From contig CAKOUO010000001.1 of assembly GCA_934120645.1 (NCBI GenBank), positions 124,001-188,000 on the forward strand: DNA of 64,000 nucleotides. Reading direction: 5' to 3'. A program made the position numbers and the translations under genes. Below the pieces are notes generated by a model. The model was given only the letters and a program-made list of their open reading frames with translations. It did no database searches and was not told the origin of the DNA. Of this stretch, positions 1 to 7,977 are shown in pieces; position 1 is the stretch's first letter; each line of letters starts with the position of its first letter. The stretch comes from an uncultured Clostridia bacterium (GTDB lineage Bacteria > Bacillota > Clostridia > TANB77 > CAG-508).

Positions 1-249
1 ACAACTGGAGGTGTTACAGCAAGTTTTGCAAGTCTAGGTGATATAATATTAGCAGAGCCAAAAACTTTAATAGGTTTTGCAGGTCCACGTGTTATTGAGC
101 AAACTATTGGACAAAAATTACCAAAAGATTTTCAAACTTCAGAATTTCTTTTGGAACATGGCTTCATAGATAAAATTGTTGAAAGAAAAGATATGAAACA
201 AACTTTATATAAAATTTTAAAATTACATAAAAAAACTGAAAGCAGATAG
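1..249 (+). CDS. accD: Acetyl-CoA carboxylase carboxyltransferase beta subunit, C-terminal part
   Basis: The window opens inside this gene; the last 82 residues and the stop are present. The visible part starts TTGGVTASFASLGD and continues through AEPKTLIGFAGPRVIEQT, the conserved C-terminal carboxyltransferase signature of AccD, ending in a Lys-rich tail. AccD and AccA form the carboxyltransferase that moves CO2 from biotin to acetyl-CoA, making malonyl-CoA for fatty acid synthesis. accA follows 400 bp downstream, but a convergent small gene and a strong hairpin that starts inside the accD stop region separate the two, so they are probably not co-transcribed here. The N-terminal zinc-ribbon lies outside the window. 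Confidence 0.93.
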   Translation, partial: TTGGVTASFASLGDIILAEPKTLIGFAGPRVIEQTIGQKLPKDFQTSEFLLEHGFIDKIVERKDMKQTLYKILKLHKKTESR

Positions 250-260
250 CTTTCAGTTTT
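232..260. terminator. Bidirectional intrinsic terminator overlapping the accD stop
   Basis: A 12-bp perfect stem (232-243 with 249-260, loop AGATA) is flanked by A-runs on the left and T-runs on the right, so it can terminate both accD and the convergent gene at 269-559. The accD stop codon lies in the loop and the first base of the right arm. Confidence 0.85.
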
Positions 261-268
261 AACCAAAA

Positions 269-559
269 TTATTTAATTTTTAATACTATTCCATATGATT
301 TAAATGGAAATTTACGAATTAAGTCTTTTTTGTAAGCCTCTATTTCGTAGCCAAAATTATGCAAAACTTCATTAATAGACTTTCTTTTGTACCTGCCAAT
401 AAAAAGCAATGTTTCTTCTGGGAGGTCTTTAGGGTAAAGCCTACTATACCGATAAAGAAGTTCTTTAATGAATTTGGATTTTTCGTATTCTCCCTTTTTC
501 TCATATTCCTGTATTAATTTATGAGCTTTTAAAGGGTTAAACCGATTAGTTCTTTCCAT
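269..559 (-). CDS. Small hypothetical protein (96 aa), GC-richer cassette gene
   Basis: I do not recognise the family. The product is a 96-residue, Lys/Arg/Glu-rich, probably helical cytoplasmic protein without signal peptide or membrane segment. The start is supported by an AGGAGG ribosome site nine bases upstream and by a near-consensus promoter at 614-642. It lies antisense between accD and accA, two genes usually transcribed together. Codon use differs from the neighbours: it carries two CGG arginine codons (residues in NRF and YRY), which the core genes avoid. It looks like one of the scattered stand-alone cassette genes of this window. Confidence 0.72.
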   Translation of the reverse strand: MERTNRFNPLKAHKLIQEYEKKGEYEKSKFIKELLYRYSRLYPKDLPEETLLFIGRYKRKSINEVLHNFGYEIEAYKKDLIRKFPFKSYGIVLKIK

Positions 560-613
560 AAGCTTATTCCTCCTAAATAATTATATGGTTTAATGTTATT
601 TAACATAATTTGG

Positions 614-642
614 ATTATATCATAAATTTATATTATAGTCAA
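614..642 (-). promoter_or_regulatory. Sigma-A promoter of the 269-559 gene
   Basis: On the minus strand TTGACT, 17 bp, TATAAT. It overlaps the leader and ribosome-binding region of the divergent accA gene, so the two could interfere. Confidence 0.75.
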
Positions 643-655
643 AGGAAGTGAAAAA

Positions 656-1459
656 ATGAAAATTAAAGAAAAAACTGCTTGGGAAAAGGTAACAATTGCG
701 AGAAAAGCAGATAGGCCAAAAGCAAAAGATTTTATAGAAAATATTTTTGAGAATTTTATAGAATTACATGGTGATAGACATTTTGGTGATGATAAATCAA
801 TTATAGGCGGAATTGCAGAATTAAATAGCATACCAGTAACAGTTATAGGAGAACAAAAAGGTAAAAATGCAAAAGAAAATATAGAAAGAAACTTTGGAAT
901 GCCAAATCCAGAAGGATATAGAAAAGCATTAAGATTAATGAAACAAGCTGAAAAATTTAGAAGACCTATAATAACATTTATAGATACTCCAGGAGCTTAC
1001 CCAGGAATAGGAGCAGAAGAGAGGGGACAAGGAGAAGCAATTGCTAGAAATTTATTAGAAATGTCTAGACTAAAAGTTCCAACAATATCAATTGTTATAG
1101 GTGAAGGATCTAGTGGAGGAGCTTTAGCTTTAGGCGTAAGTGATAAAATTATAATGTTAGAAAATTCAGTATATTCAATATTATCTCCAGAAGGTTTTGC
1201 AAGTATTCTTTACAAAGACACTTCAAAACATGTTGAGGCTGCTGAAAATATGAAATTAACAGCAAAAGACTTAAAAGGCTTAAATGTTATAGATGAAATT
1301 ATAAATGAACCAAAAACAGAAAAAGAAGAATTTGAAATGGTTTATAAAAAATTAAAAAGTAGTATAATAAAATATATAAAAGAATTATCTACAATTAATC
1401 CAGAAGAATTAATTGAGAACAGATATCAAAAATATAGAAAAATAGGAGGAAATGATTAA
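656..1459 (+). CDS. accA: Acetyl-CoA carboxylase carboxyltransferase alpha subunit
   Basis: 267 residues, the usual short length for Firmicute AccA. Carboxyltransferase signatures are intact: DRPKAKDFIENIFENFIELHGD is shortened here to its core IELHGDR, then TFIDTPGAYPGIGAEERGQ and GEGSSGGALALGVSD, which build the acyl-CoA and biotin site. It pairs with AccD to make malonyl-CoA in the cytoplasm. The stop overlaps the fabI start by one base (TAATG), so accA and fabI are translationally coupled and form a fatty-acid synthesis unit. Confidence 0.96.
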   Translation: MKIKEKTAWEKVTIARKADRPKAKDFIENIFENFIELHGDRHFGDDKSIIGGIAELNSIPVTVIGEQKGKNAKENIERNFGMPNPEGYRKALRLMKQAEKFRRPIITFIDTPGAYPGIGAEERGQGEAIARNLLEMSRLKVPTISIVIGEGSSGGALALGVSDKIIMLENSVYSILSPEGFASILYKDTSKHVEAAENMKLTAKDLKGLNVIDEIINEPKTEKEEFEMVYKKLKSSIIKYIKELSTINPEELIENRYQKYRKIGGND

Positions 1460-2229
1460 TGCTATTAAAAAATAAAAAAATATTAATAATGGGATTAAGA
1501 AATAAATGGAGTATTGCATGGGGAGCAGTTAAATCAGCATATGAAAATGGTGCAGAAATAATAGTTACATATAATTCAGAAGAAAGTGGAGAAAAAGTAA
1601 AAAAATTATTATCTGAAATTGGTGGTGCAAAATTATATTCTTGTGATGTTTCAAATGATGAGAGCATAGAAAAATGTTTTAAAAAGATATTAGAAGAAAA
1701 TGGTCAAATTGATGGTATTTTACATGCAATTGCACATGCAAATACAGAAGACCTAAGAAATGATTTTATAAAAACTTCAAGAGAAGGATTTGCACATGCT
1801 TGTGATGTTAGCAGTTATTCATTAATAGCTGTATCAAATATAGCAACAGAAATCGGATTGTTAAAAGAAAATGCAAGTATTATAACTCTAACATACTTAG
1901 GAGCTGAAAGAGCAGTAAAAGGTTATAATATAATGGGAGCAGCAAAAGCTGCATTAGAATCAAGTGTTAGATATTTAGCAGGTGATTTAGGAAAAGAAGG
2001 AATAAGAATAAATGCTATTTCAGCAGGACCAATAAAAACACTATCTGCAAAGGGAATAAAAGACTTTGGTAGTATTTTAGATATTGTTGAAGATAAAGCA
2101 CCATTACATAGAAATGTAACAGCACAAGAAATAGGAGATGTAGCAAGCTTTTTATTTAGTGATATGTCTAAAGCAATAACAGGAGAAGTTATTCATGTAG
2201 ATAATGGATTTTCAATTATTGGAGCATAA
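1459..2229 (+). CDS. fabI: Enoyl-[acyl-carrier-protein] reductase (NADH), FabI type
   Basis: 256 residues with a Rossmann fold of the short-chain dehydrogenase family. The N-terminal glycine motif is the FabI-type GLRNKWSIAWG, and the catalytic Y-x6-K pair sits in TYLGAERAVKGYNIMGAAKA, characteristic of FabI rather than FabK or FabV. It performs the last reduction of each fatty-acid elongation cycle and is the usual triclosan target. It is coupled to accA by a one-base overlap. The end of the protein, GEVIHVDNGFSIIG, matches the family. Confidence 0.95.
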   Translation: MLLKNKKILIMGLRNKWSIAWGAVKSAYENGAEIIVTYNSEESGEKVKKLLSEIGGAKLYSCDVSNDESIEKCFKKILEENGQIDGILHAIAHANTEDLRNDFIKTSREGFAHACDVSSYSLIAVSNIATEIGLLKENASIITLTYLGAERAVKGYNIMGAAKAALESSVRYLAGDLGKEGIRINAISAGPIKTLSAKGIKDFGSILDIVEDKAPLHRNVTAQEIGDVASFLFSDMSKAITGEVIHVDNGFSIIGA

Positions 2230-2324
2230 ATAGAAAAAATAAAAATAAAAATAATATTGTATAAAAAAATATAGTTTGTTATAATTTGAATAGTTATATA
2301 AATACAACAAAAAGGAGAAAATTT

Positions 2325-3434
2325 ATGGAGTCAATAGATGAATTGTTAATAAAGTTGAAAGACCCAGAAATACAAGTAGTTGTGCAAACAGCACCATCTA
2401 TTAGAGTATCATTAGGAGAAGAATTTAATATGCCAATAGGGGCAAATGTTAAAGGAAAAATGATAACAGCTTTAAAAAAATTAGGATTTGATAAAGTATT
2501 TGATACAAATACAGGAGCAGATTTTACAATAATGGAAGAAGCTTATGAATTTAGTGAAAGATTAAAAAAAGACGAAAAATTACCTTTAATAACATCTTGT
2601 TGCCCAAGTTGGGTAAAGTATGTAGAAAAAAATTATCCAGAATTATTGCAACATGTATCTACATGTAAATCTCCACATCAAATGCTAGGAGCTTTAATAA
2701 AAACATATTATGCCAAAAAAGAAAAAATAGACCCAAACAAAATATATGTTGTTTCTGTTATGCCATGTATTGCTAAAAAATATGAAATAAAAAGACCAGA
2801 AATGAAAAATAACGGACTTTTTGATGTTGATAATGTAATTACAACTCGAGAACTTGCAAATATGATAAAAGAAGAAAATATAGAGTTTGAAAATTTAGAA
2901 GATAGTGAATTTGATAATCCATTAGGAGAAGCTTCTGGAGCAGGAGCCATATTTGGAACAACAGGTGGAGTTATGGAAGCAGCCCTTAGGACAGCACAAG
3001 ATATTTTAACAGGAAAAAATTTAGAAAAGATTAATTTTAATCAAGTTAGAGGTGGAAGAGAAATAAAAAAGGCAACAATAAATATTAATAATAAAGATAT
3101 AGAAGTTGTTGCTGTAAGTGGCTTGTTAAACACAAAAGAAATTATGGAAGAAATAAAAACTGGAAAATCAAACTATAAATTTATAGAAATTATGGCATGC
3201 CCTGGTGGATGTATAATGGGTACTGGACAACCAATAAAGGATTCTAAGACACAAGCTGAAGTAGATATAAGAGAATTGAGAGCAGAGGGTTTGTATTCTA
3301 TTGATGAAAAGTCCAATATTAGAAAAGCACATGAAAATCCTGTTGTTAAAAAAGTATACGAGGAATTTTTGGAAAAACCAGGAAGTTATCGTGCAGAAAA
3401 ATTATTACATACGAATTTATATAAAATGCAATAG
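2325..3434 (+). CDS. [FeFe] hydrogenase H-cluster domain protein, no ferredoxin domain
   Basis: The H-cluster motifs are all visible: L1 TSCCPSWVKY, L2 MPCIAKKYE, and L3 EIMACPGGCIMGTGQP, followed by the small C-terminal domain found in HydA. The start at 2325 is set by AAAGGAG seven bases upstream; an in-frame upstream codon has no such site. At 369 residues it lacks the N-terminal [2Fe-2S]/[4Fe-4S] domains of standard clostridial HydA, so electrons must come from a separate ferredoxin or partner subunit. No maturase or HydB/C gene lies nearby. A promoter-like TATAAT lies at 2278-2283. Either a minimal hydrogenase or an H2-sensing relative is possible; the intact ligands favour a catalytic protein. 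Confidence 0.88.
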   Translation: MESIDELLIKLKDPEIQVVVQTAPSIRVSLGEEFNMPIGANVKGKMITALKKLGFDKVFDTNTGADFTIMEEAYEFSERLKKDEKLPLITSCCPSWVKYVEKNYPELLQHVSTCKSPHQMLGALIKTYYAKKEKIDPNKIYVVSVMPCIAKKYEIKRPEMKNNGLFDVDNVITTRELANMIKEENIEFENLEDSEFDNPLGEASGAGAIFGTTGGVMEAALRTAQDILTGKNLEKINFNQVRGGREIKKATININNKDIEVVAVSGLLNTKEIMEEIKTGKSNYKFIEIMACPGGCIMGTGQPIKDSKTQAEVDIRELRAEGLYSIDEKSNIRKAHENPVVKKVYEEFLEKPGSYRAEKLLHTNLYKMQ

Positions 3435-3462
3435 AAATTAATAATATAGACTATAATATAAA

Positions 3463-3487
3463 AATAGCTTCTTATACAGAAGCTATT
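3463..3487. terminator. Bidirectional hairpin terminator
   Basis: A 10-bp stem (3463-3472 with 3478-3487). It ends the hydrogenase transcript and, on the other strand, sits directly after the stop of the small gene at 3492-3584. Confidence 0.75.
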
Positions 3488-3491
3488 AAAA

Positions 3492-3584
3492 TTATTTACA
3501 ATTATTATTTTGTCTTTGATTATTTTGATTGTTTTCATTACTATTGTTCTTATTTTGATTATTTTTCTTATTAGATTTTGACAT
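3492..3584 (-). CDS. Asn/Gln-rich 30-residue microprotein
   Basis: An ORF too short for routine gene calling: 30 residues, starting MSKSNKKNNQNK and ending NNNCK, with 14 Asn, 4 Gln and 5 Lys. A good ribosome site (GGAGGTG) lies eight bases before the ATG and a hairpin terminator lies five bases after the stop. The low-complexity, charged, Asn/Gln-rich composition recalls small spore-associated proteins of Firmicutes, but I see no specific family signature. It occupies the otherwise empty 300-bp gap between the hydrogenase and murD. Confidence 0.5.
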   Translation of the reverse strand: MSKSNKKNNQNKNNSNENNQNNQRQNNNCK

Positions 3585-3736
3585 TGAAATGCACCTCCAT
3601 TCAAGTTCTAAAAATATTTTCTCCTAAAAACATAAAAATATTCAACCAAAATTTGTTTTTTTTCTTAAAAAGATATATAATATGAAACGAAAATAAAAAT
3701 AAAACATAAAATATATAAAAAGTAAAGGAGGAAAAA

Positions 3737-5137
3737 ATGAATTACACAAATAAAAAATTAGAAGAATTTAATGAATACATAAAATATAGAAAAGTTGCAG
3801 TGATAGGATTAGGGGTAAGCAATCTTCCATTACTTGATTATCTTTATGAAAAAAAAGCAAATGTAACAGTTTTTGATGATAGAACAATAGATGAAATACC
3901 AAAAGACATTTTAAATAAAATAACAACATACGGATTTGATTTTTCTTTTGGAAAAGAGTCATTAGAAAAATTAAAAGGATTTAATTTAATATTTAGATCA
4001 CCTAGTTGTTTACCAACTAAACCAGAATTAAAAGCAGAAGCACAAAGAGGTGCAATTGTAACAACAGAAGTAGAAATGCTTATGGAAATGTGCCCATGTA
4101 AAATGATTGGGGTAACAGGTAGTGATGGAAAGACAACTACAACAAGTTTAATAAATGCTATATTACAAAAAGCTGGATATAATACTTTTTTAGGAGGAAA
4201 TATAGGAACACCATTATTTACAAAATTGCCTGAAATAAAACCTGAAGATATACTTGTTTTAGAGTTAAGTAGTTTTCAATTAATGAATATGAATGTAAGC
4301 CCAGATATTGCTGTTATTACTAATATAACTCCAAATCATTTAAATATTCATAAAGATTATGAAGAATACATAGAAGCAAAGAAAAGCATATTTAAAAATC
4401 AAGATGAAAATGGAATATTAGTTTTAAATTATGATAATGATATAACAAGAGAATGTGCAAAGGAAGCAAATGGAAGAGTAGTATTTTTTAGCAGTAAAGA
4501 AAAACTAGATAATGGATTTATAGTTGATGATAATGTTATAAAAGAATGCGAAGAAAAAGTTAGAAAGCATATTTTAAATACAGATGAAGTAATATTAAGA
4601 GGAAAACATAATTTTGCTAATATAGCAACAGCATTAGCAGCAACAAAAACATTGGTGGATTCAGACATTGCTGTCCAAGCAATAAAAGAATTTAAACCAG
4701 TTGAACATAGAATAGAATTTGTAAGAGAAATAGATGGAGTAAAATGGTATAATGATTCAGCAAGTTCTTCTCCTAGCAGAACATTATCAGGTCTAAATGC
4801 TTTTAAAGAAAACATTGTTTTGATAGCAGGAGGATATGACAAAAACTTAGATTATACACCAATAGCAAAACCTATTATAGAAAAAGTAAAGACATTAATT
4901 TTAATAGGTCAAACTGCTGAAAAAATATTTGATGTTGTTAAGGCAGAATCAGAAAGACAAAATAAAACAATGGATATTTATATGTGTGATAGTTTAGAAG
5001 AAACTATAAAAATAGCAAAAAAATCAGCTAAAAAAGGTGAAGTAGTATTATTTTCTCCGGCAAGTGCAAGCTTTGACATGTTTAAAAATTTTGCAGACAG
5101 AGGAAATAAATTTAAAAAATTAGTAAATGAATTATAA
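3737..5137 (+). CDS. murD: UDP-N-acetylmuramoyl-L-alanine--D-glutamate ligase
   Basis: 466 residues with the three Mur-ligase domains in order: an N-terminal Rossmann-like UDP-binding domain (GLGVSNLPLLDYL), the central ATPase with GVTGSDGKTTTTSLI, NITPNHLNIH and the SIFKNQ region, and a C-terminal domain with HRIEFV, NDSASSSPSRTL and AGGYDKNLD. It adds D-glutamate to UDP-MurNAc-L-Ala in peptidoglycan precursor synthesis. AAAGGAGG lies six bases upstream of the ATG. It stands apart from other mur/fts genes in this window. Its terminator overlaps the ribosome site of the next gene. Confidence 0.96.
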   Translation: MNYTNKKLEEFNEYIKYRKVAVIGLGVSNLPLLDYLYEKKANVTVFDDRTIDEIPKDILNKITTYGFDFSFGKESLEKLKGFNLIFRSPSCLPTKPELKAEAQRGAIVTTEVEMLMEMCPCKMIGVTGSDGKTTTTSLINAILQKAGYNTFLGGNIGTPLFTKLPEIKPEDILVLELSSFQLMNMNVSPDIAVITNITPNHLNIHKDYEEYIEAKKSIFKNQDENGILVLNYDNDITRECAKEANGRVVFFSSKEKLDNGFIVDDNVIKECEEKVRKHILNTDEVILRGKHNFANIATALAATKTLVDSDIAVQAIKEFKPVEHRIEFVREIDGVKWYNDSASSSPSRTLSGLNAFKENIVLIAGGYDKNLDYTPIAKPIIEKVKTLILIGQTAEKIFDVVKAESERQNKTMDIYMCDSLEETIKIAKKSAKKGEVVLFSPASASFDMFKNFADRGNKFKKLVNEL

Positions 5138-5145
5138 CAAAAATC

Positions 5146-5188
5146 AAACCTTTCTCATATGATATAAAAAATATGAGGAGGTTTTTTT
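5146..5188 (+). terminator. murD terminator containing the next gene's Shine-Dalgarno
   Basis: The left arm 5146-5160 pairs with 5171-5184 with one bulge, followed by a T-run. The right arm contains GAGGAGG, the ribosome site of the gene starting at 5189, and the T-run fills the spacer to its ATG. Termination and access to the downstream start are therefore mutually linked. Confidence 0.75.
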
Positions 5189-5797
5189 ATGTATGATGGA
5201 ACATATGATGATTACATAAGAAGTATTTTGGGATATCCACAAAATAATATGTATGATTATAATTACAATGATTTTAGGGCACAAAATAATAATAATATTT
5301 CACAAGAAGTTTCAAATGTAGGATTAGAAAATTATTATCCAGAAATTTATAAAATTGTATATCCTATGATTGCAAAAAAATGTCAAAATACTAGAGGACA
5401 ATTAACAAATGATGATATTGAAAATATGACAGATGAGATATATTCTGCTTTAGAAGGTCAAAATGAAATACAACTAAATATAAATTTGGCAAATAATGTT
5501 AGAACAGCATCAAACAATTTAAATAGTATTGACAAAAAAGCACAAGTAAAAGTATCAGAATCATCAAAAGAAAAAATAGAAACAAGACAAGTAAATAGTG
5601 GCTTAAGAGATTTGATAAAAATATTATTAATTAGAGAATTGTTAAATAGACCAGGTATATTTCCACCACGTCCACCAGTAAGACCACCAATGCCTGGACC
5701 AAGACCGCCAATGAGACCACCATTTAGACCTGGACCTGGAAGACCACCATTTTCAAGAGAATATGGAACATATAATGATGATATATATGAAATTTAA
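5189..5797 (+). CDS. Hypothetical protein with Pro/Arg/Gly-rich C-terminal tail
   Basis: 202 residues. The N-terminal 45 residues are Tyr/Asn/Asp-rich, then a predicted helical segment (YYPEIYKIVYPMIAKKC to DEIYSALEG, about residues 47-92), an Asn/Lys linker, a short helix LRDLIKILLIRELLNR, and a basic poly-proline tail with repeated PPRPP/RPP/PGP units (about 157-192). No signal peptide is visible. The composition resembles coat or surface-associated proteins of clostridia, but I cannot name a family. Translation starts seven Ts after GAGGAGG, inside the murD terminator. Confidence 0.75.
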   Translation: MYDGTYDDYIRSILGYPQNNMYDYNYNDFRAQNNNNISQEVSNVGLENYYPEIYKIVYPMIAKKCQNTRGQLTNDDIENMTDEIYSALEGQNEIQLNINLANNVRTASNNLNSIDKKAQVKVSESSKEKIETRQVNSGLRDLIKILLIRELLNRPGIFPPRPPVRPPMPGPRPPMRPPFRPGPGRPPFSREYGTYNDDIYEI

Positions 5798-5826
5798 TTG
5801 ACATAACACTAAAAATAGACTATAAT
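5798..5826 (+). promoter_or_regulatory. Consensus sigma-A promoter of the 5882 gene
   Basis: TTGACA, 17 bp, TATAAT: a perfect match. The -35 box begins directly after the stop codon of the preceding gene. Confidence 0.85.
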
Positions 5827-5881
5827 AAATATATATATTTATATATAAACCATATGTTAAAGGAAGACAGGAGGAAAAATT

Positions 5882-6127
5882 ATGCGCTATGAGAAACTGA
5901 AAAAACTTGAAGAGGAATGGGAATATTATAAGAAATTATCAAAAGATAATTCAGAAATTCCACCTCGAATCATTAATGACGAAAAATGGTCAATCGGAAA
6001 ATCGGTTGAACTCACACTTGCTGAAATGAGAAAAAATGATGAATATGCAAAAGTTTCACCAGAGGACAAGGAAATTATCAAGGAAATTTTCGATTTCTTA
6101 AATGTTGAAGCTTTAACAAGGGACTAA
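5882..6127 (+). CDS. Small hypothetical protein (81 aa), cassette gene
   Basis: An 81-residue acidic, mainly helical protein (KKLEEEWEYYKKLSKD, then SVELTLAEMRKNDEY and EDKEIIKEIFDFLN). No membrane segment, no family I recognise. It has its own consensus promoter, an AGGAGG ribosome site and a hairpin after the stop, so it is an independent transcription unit. Its codons (CGC, CTC, ATC, TCG) are visibly GC-richer than those of its neighbours. Confidence 0.7.
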   Translation: MRYEKLKKLEEEWEYYKKLSKDNSEIPPRIINDEKWSIGKSVELTLAEMRKNDEYAKVSPEDKEIIKEIFDFLNVEALTRD

Positions 6128-6148
6128 GGAGAGAGAATATCTCTCCTT
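6126..6148 (+). terminator. Hairpin after the 5882 gene
   Basis: A 9-bp stem (6126-6134 with 6140-6148) beginning in the stop codon, with only a short T-run. The repeat hairpin at 6154-6182 follows immediately and may supply the real termination. Confidence 0.6.
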
Positions 6149-6153
6149 TAAAA

Positions 6154-6182
6154 TTGTCAATAGGGACGGGCCTTTTTGACAA
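6154..6182 (+). repeat. Palindromic hairpin repeat, copy R1
   Basis: A 29-bp unit with arms TTGTCAA/TTGACAA around a core TAGGGACGGGCC, followed by a T-run. Near-identical copies are at 21564-21592, 57022-57056 and 57098-57126. It looks like a REP-type or terminator-like dispersed hairpin. Confidence 0.8.
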
Positions 6183-6285
6183 CTTTTTATTTGGAAAAAA
6201 ATGACAAATATGCAAAAATTAATTTGCATATTTTTTGTTTTACTACAAATAATAATTATGAAAAATTTTGAAAGGTGGTTATAAA

Positions 6286-6732
6286 ATGAAAGTTAAAGAT
6301 TGTATGTGTAATAATGTTTGCTGTGTAAAACCAGAAACAAAAATAAATGAAATTGCTAAATTAATGAGCGAAAATCATATAGGATGTGTTCCAGTATGTG
6401 ATAATAATAATTGTATTTGTGGAATTATAACTGATAGAGATGTTTTGTTAAGAACTGTAGCTTGTAATAAAGATACATGTCAAACTACAGCAAGTGATAT
6501 AATGTCAACAGATGTATGTACTTGTAAGGAAGATGAAGATATGACAAATGCAGAGAGTAAGATGGCATCAAATCAAATAAGAAGACTTCCAGTATGTGAT
6601 GAAAATAATCATGTAATAGGAATTTTAACATTAGGAGATTTAGCACAAAATGATGAAGAATTAGGAAAACAACAAGTATGTTCAACAATAGATGAAATAT
6701 GTGACTGCCATAGCAATAAAAATGCTGAATAA
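6286..6732 (+). CDS. Cys-rich tandem CBS-domain protein
   Basis: 148 residues from the ATG at 6286, chosen because AGGTGG lies eight bases upstream; the in-frame TTG at 6268 has no ribosome site. Two CBS domains: VKPETKINEIAKLMSENHIG to GIITDRDVLL, and MSTDVCTCKEDEDMTNAESK to GILTLGDLAQ. Such stand-alone pairs bind adenine nucleotides and are often stress or regulatory proteins. The odd feature is 16 cysteines, several paired (CMC, CC, CIC, CTC, CDC), which could bind metal or sense redox state. A terminator follows at 6739-6770. Confidence 0.85.
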   Translation: MKVKDCMCNNVCCVKPETKINEIAKLMSENHIGCVPVCDNNNCICGIITDRDVLLRTVACNKDTCQTTASDIMSTDVCTCKEDEDMTNAESKMASNQIRRLPVCDENNHVIGILTLGDLAQNDEELGKQQVCSTIDEICDCHSNKNAE

Positions 6733-6738
6733 TTTTTC

Positions 6739-6770
6739 TAGGAGCTTTTATAATATTAGCTCCTTTTTTC
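6739..6770 (+). terminator. Terminator of the CBS gene
   Basis: AGGAGCT pairs with AGCTCCT across a short loop, followed by TTTTTT. Confidence 0.75.
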
Positions 6771-6834
6771 TTGTGTAAATAAGTATTATTCTTTATCGAA
6801 ATACATATAATAAATAGTAAAATGGGAGAATAAT

Positions 6835-7933
6835 ATGATTATTGATATGTCTTATTGGACAAGAGTGTGCAAGAGAATTTTATATGTTATAGCAATTTTA
6901 ATAGGCTTAATTATAGCATTAAAACTATCTGTATTTTATATGCCTTTTTTAATTGCGTTTATTATATCACTTATAATTGAACCGGCTATTAGATTTATTA
7001 TGAAAAAGGCAAAATTAACAAGAAAAGCGAGCTCAATTATAATTTTTATACTGGTTTCGGTTATAATTCTTGGAGCTTTAACATGGGGAATTATATCTCT
7101 ATTTTCAGAGGCTTCTAATCTTTTACAAGGTTTAAATGGATATATAGATAAAATATATAGATTATCACAAGATTTTATAAATAAATTCCAATTTAATAAA
7201 ATAAAATTACCAAATGAAATAATGCGGAGTTTTACAAAATTCTACTGGTGGAATTTTAAATACAGCATCTAATTGGATTAGAAATTCGCTAACTGGATTA
7301 ATTAATATTGTTACATCAATTCCAAGTATAGCAATTTATTTTGTAATAACCATAATGGCATTATATTTAATATGTGTAGATAAAGTATATATATTAGACC
7401 AAATAGAACATCATTTTCCTAAAAAATGGGTATTTAGATTAGGAAAACATATAAGAGAATTAATAAAAACATTAGGAGGATATTTAAAAGCTGAAGCAAC
7501 ATTAATTTTAATATCATTTGTAATTTCTTTAATAGGGTTGTATATATTAAAGTTTGCAAATTTTAATATAGAATATCCACTTCTAATGGCTCTTTTTATA
7601 GGATTTGTAGATGCTCTACCAATTTTAGGTTCTGGAACAGTTATGGTTCCATGGGCTATAATTTCAGCATTAAATGGAGATTTGAAATTAGGAATTGCAA
7701 TTATTGTATTGTTTGCAATAATGTCTACAGTAAGACAATTTTTAGAACCAAGATTAGTTAGCAAACATATTGGAACACATCCTATTTTTACTTTAATTGC
7801 AATGTATACAGGTTTTAAATTCTTAGGAATAATAGGTATGCTTGTTGGACCAATAGTATTAATTATTATAAAAAATGTTTTTGCAACATTGATAGATGGG
7901 GGAGTAGTAAAAACAATTTTTGATAAAAATTAA
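6835..7933 (+). CDS. AI-2E family (YtvI-like) permease, frame broken by +1 at a CGG codon
   Basis: The first part (6835-7272) and the second (about 7226-7933) lie in adjacent frames and join into one 365-residue permease of the usual length. It has several hydrophobic helices and the family motifs GGYLKAEATL, FVDALPILGSG and RQFLEPRLVSKHIG. Clostridial members include the sporulation protein YtvI. The zero frame runs into CGG at 7225-7227 and hits a stop at 7270-7272. The +1 frame has a stop just upstream, so the shift must occur between 7222 and 7272. Reading GGA at 7226-7228 (skipping the C) restores the downstream frame. Either a frameshift mutation, a sequence error, or real recoding. Confidence 0.8.
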
Positions 7934-7938
7934 AAAAA

Positions 7939-7967
7939 TGCCCCACATAATACTTTTATGTGGGGCA
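7939..7967. terminator. Bidirectional terminator
   Basis: A perfect 12-bp GC-containing stem (7939-7950 with 7956-7967) between the convergent permease and YcgQ-like genes, flanked by A and T runs. Confidence 0.85.
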
Positions 7968-7977
7968 ATCTGATATA

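Noticed and set aside
3386..3604. A 72-codon minus-strand frame
   Set aside because: It overlaps hydA and has no ribosome site; the real small gene (3492-3584) is in a different frame of the same strand.
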